From NCBI GenBank assembly GCA_013398175.1, contig VZRZ01003209.1:514842-578841 (forward strand): DNA of 64,000 nucleotides, given 5' to 3'. Within the stretch, counting starts at the first letter, position 1, and every line of letters starts with the position of its first letter. A program made the translations under genes and the position numbers. Positions 61,410 through 64,000 of this stretch are shown here, piece by piece. A model generated the notes under the pieces. The model saw only the letters and a program-made list of their open reading frames with translations, searched no databases and was not told the origin of the DNA. Source of the DNA: Climacteris rufus (taxonomy: Eukaryota > Chordata > Aves > Passeriformes > Climacteridae).

Positions 61410-62138
61410 CAAGATCAGTTTGAGTGTTTCCTCCTATTTTTCTGTGTTGACAGCTTGTAGGTTCAGAGTCAATATGTCCATGAAGGGCTGTAGAGATTTC
61501 TGTATTTTCTATAAAACCCCTGTAGGATTTACAAGGATAATAAGGAGGTTTCAAATATCCTGTTATTTTGTGTGTGTGGCAGTCCATAAAGGTGTTGAAA
61601 GGTGTTTCCACTTTTTTCTTTTCTTCCAACCATGTTTTACCTAGGGAATAAGATTGTTAACAGATGTGAAGGCTAAATTTATTTATCTGATTTTTTATTT
61701 ATCAAACATGCATATCAATGGTAAGCATATGGGAGCCTCTACACAGCTGGGTTCTACAAACATTTATTTGATTTTGTAAGCCTGGCACTGAACTCATGAC
61801 ACTTAGTGGTATTCTTCACATAAGTCTGAGCTTTGAAAGGATAGGAGCTGAGATTTTGAATTATAGCACATTATATCCTTTTAAGAATTGTTTCAATATG
61901 TATTTCAAGGATGGGATATTACAAAAATTATAATTTTTGTGGTCCACTGGGTACATACAATATGCTATAAAAATTTATTGGGGGAAAACACGTACAAAAT
62001 GCTATAAAATAGTCCAGAACTTATTGTACAAACAAAATCACAAATATCTGTCTCATCTAACATGAAGCACAACCTATTAAAAAATCCTTCATTACATAGG
62101 GAAATTAAGCACATAGAGACCATGACCATTTAATACAC
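61410..62138. other. Anonymous AT-rich sequence
   Basis: No gene supported. A perfect 20-bp palindrome at 61921-61940 is followed by two copies of ATGCTATAAAA near 61962 and 61999. Confidence 0.55.
61921..61940. repeat. Perfect 20-bp palindrome
   Basis: ACAAAAATTA is followed at once by its reverse complement TAATTTTTGT. Confidence 0.95.
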
Positions 62139-62140
62139 TA

Positions 62141-62370
62141 TCACAGAATCACTAAACCAATTAAGCTGGAAAAAAACTCTGAGGTCATTGGGTCCAGCCT
62201 TTAATTGATCACTGCTTTGTCAACTAAACCATGGTGCCATGTACAGTTGATTCTTGAGCACCTAAAGGGGTAGTGATTCCACCATCTTCCTGAGCAGTCC
62301 ATTCCAATGTTTAAGATCCCTTTCTGTGAAGAAATTCCTACTGTCCATTGTGCGTGATTCATGCCTAAAA
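62141..62370 (-). mobile_element. Old CR1 fragment (minus strand)
   Basis: The + strand begins with CTATCACAGAATCACTAAACC, the complement of a CR1-like terminus, and continues AAACTCTGAGGTCATTGGGT near 62175, CCAGCCTTTAATTGATCAC and CTGTGAAGAAATTCCTACTG near 62325. It is more diverged than the other copies and may belong to a different CR1 subfamily. Confidence 0.78.
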
Positions 62371-62374
62371 TCAA

Positions 62375-63330
62375 GGCATTTTCATCAACTTTGATTAAAA
62401 TTCAATGGCAACAGTGTAGGATCCTTTATTTTCACTACACCTTTGGGGGACATATTTTTCTGATGTTAATCTGAGGTTTAGCTGAAGTAAAAAACCAAAT
62501 AAGGTATTTGAATATGAAAATTCAACCAAAGTGTAGTTGACTTGGCTTAAACAAGTTCAATTTTTTTTTACATGAAAGTATTTAATCATAAATGAAATTA
62601 CTCTAAATGTTACTTTTTTATATCAAGCATATTTTGCTTAGAAATTTTAAAAAAATGCAAAATTGAAGTGTCACAGACAAATTGCTTGTAAACAACTATT
62701 GTGTGTCTGTTTTTCCCTACCCATCTTTTGACCACATACTGCTACCTGTATCTCAAAAAGATGTTTGAGTAGCTGTCATTGCAATTTAAGCCTATTGAAT
62801 TTCTTTGACAGTGACCAGGTGAAAACCTATGAAATCTAAATTCCCTAATGGTGTAAAATCCTTAGTTCCTTTCTTCTGTCATTCACTCATCTGACCAACT
62901 GAAAAATATTTATATGTTAAGACCACTGCTGTAAATTATAGATGGAATTAATGTAACTGTTAGATAGTTCTAATCTTAAGACCTAATGGTTCTAGTTTGC
63001 TGATAAGTGACCTAACTGATAACATTTTGACTTCTGAAAGCTAGAAAGAAGAGCTAAAAAAAATTTGAATGGTAGAAATGCACATATTTTGAATAAATTT
63101 TGTCAAACCTCTCTAATCCTTTAGTCTTACAGGAGAGAGGAGAAAACAGCAGATGTTTTAAATCCTGACTAAGAATTTTGATAATGTTGCACTTGGTATT
63201 TTAATCTGCATGTGATCTAGATGCATCAAGAGAAAGCACAAAGTTTGTTAGCAGAACTGTTCTTTATAATGAAAGATAGCTTATATTCAGAGTGAAAGTG
63301 TGTGATCATATGGATTTTGTTTTGATGTTA
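62375..63330. other. Anonymous AT-rich sequence
   Basis: No gene or recognisable repeat. Confidence 0.5.
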
Positions 63331-63334
63331 GACC

Positions 63335-63430
63335 TGGCTTTATTCAATATTATCATTAACCTGATGACAAATGAAATAGAAACCTGTATTTCTCATCAAT
63401 TTTGCAGATAAATTTGTCATCTACAAAACT
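63335..63430 (+). mobile_element. CR1 reverse transcriptase fragment (plus strand), degraded
   Basis: TGGCTTTATTCAATATTATC followed by ATTAACCTGATGACAAATG and CATCAATTTTGCAGATAAAT corresponds to the CR1 segment that codes for the LFNIFINDLDD-like part of reverse transcriptase. Stops and substitutions show it is dead. The family match is from memory and based on short stretches. Confidence 0.55.
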
Positions 63431-63599
63431 GATGAGAATTAAGAGTGTGTAGAGTCTACTCTGCATTTGAAATAACATTGAGAAATATAGAAGTAATCAC
63501 TAAAGGGTGTGGTGACACTTAGACAAATGGAACATCCTTGCACAGAAATCACCAGAGACAAAATACAAACTGAGGAACAGCTGATTAGGTAACTACTCA

Positions 63600-63660
63600 G
63601 GGGAAGGAAGGCAGGAAGGCAGGCAGGAAGGAAGGAAGGAAGGATGGATGGAAGGATTGG
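63600..63660. repeat. Purine microsatellite (GGAA/GGCA/GGAT)n
   Basis: Tetranucleotide units GGAA, GGCA, GGAA again and GGAT in succession over about 60 bp. A minus-strand frame here is Leu/Pro-rich for this reason only. Confidence 0.92.
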
Positions 63661-63714
63661 AAGCCGAAGATGATGCTGTAAAATTATTTCAGCAGGAAGA
63701 TAGAAAAATCTGGA

Positions 63715-64000
63715 ACCTGATCTGATGTCTGAAGAAAGGCAAATTTGCACACATCTTCAAAAAAAGACCCAAAAGGCAATACAGGAAAGTACTTTATAGA
63801 CATCTCATGTTAGCTTCTGAGGGAATCATGGAGTCCTCCTAAAGCTCACATCTAGGCCCATGAAGGAGAAGGTAGTCATTGGGAACAGTCAGCATGGATT
63901 AACCAGGAGGAATTAATTTCTGGCCAACTTAATTCCTTTCTGCTTTGTGAACATGGAGAAAACAATGGGTGATATTTGCTTTGACTTTAATAAGTCTTTA
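63715..64000 (+). mobile_element. CR1 ORF2 fragment running off the window (plus strand)
   Basis: GAAAGGCAAATTTGCACACA, TCTTCAAAAAAAGACCC and GGCAATACAGGAAAGTACTT are the CR1 stretch encoding the start of the reverse transcriptase fingers. GGAATCATGGAGTCCTCCT, GTCATTGGGAACAGTCAGCA and TTTCTGGCCAACTTAATTCC follow in the expected order. It contains disabling changes. The right end is cut by the window edge, so more CR1 probably lies beyond. Confidence 0.8.

Noticed and set aside
63439..63750. 103-codon minus-strand open frame
   Set aside because: Its Leu/Pro-rich centre comes from the GGAA microsatellite and its ends from CR1-derived DNA.

Overview
The window looks like a gene-poor stretch of a bird genome. 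The best evidence is the repeat content: several CR1 retrotransposon fragments with the avian 3' terminus (consecutive copies of a motif close to ATTCTATG), and LTR sequences that I recognise from bird endogenous retroviruses. The rest is AT-rich sequence dominated by T/G simple repeats. Nothing suggests a bacterial, phage or organellar origin. I see no intact protein gene, rRNA, tRNA or CRISPR array. Most of the short open frames are chance frames in AT-rich DNA, or frames running through LTRs and simple repeats.

Layout. An assembly gap fills 1-220. LTR remnants lie at about 225-718 and 2105-3145, and CR1 pieces at 7094-7580 and 11228-11735. The middle of the window holds most of the LTRs: 18025-19195 (-), 21340-21960 (-), 25008-26120 (+, with a 6-bp target duplication), 31240-31640 (-), 34480-35325 (+) and 42270-43345 (-). 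A CpG-rich LTR with a clear target duplication sits at 52836-53448 (-). A second copy of the 18-kb family sits at 60205-60755 (-). CR1 fragments recur at 50277-50351, 58251-58519, 62141-62370, 63335-63430 and 63715-64000. Three further gaps or N runs interrupt the sequence: 27177-27218 in a poly-T, 39471-39715 in a polypyrimidine satellite, and 46233-46234 between two copies of one short sequence.

Possible host gene. Two short open segments on the + strand have good splice sites and protein-like composition (24488-24633 and 55020-55121). They could be exons of one unrecognised gene with introns of tens of kilobases. Two weak observations fit a + strand transcription unit. First, 8 of the 10 LTRs lie on the minus strand, as expected if sense LTRs are removed from introns. 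Second, nearly all the T/G-rich tracts have T and G on the + strand. Neither candidate exon could be assigned to a protein family, and their reading phases join only if an unseen exon or an alternative donor is used.

The rest is anonymous intergenic or intronic DNA with microsatellites, small tandem duplications and a few perfect palindromes, listed individually.
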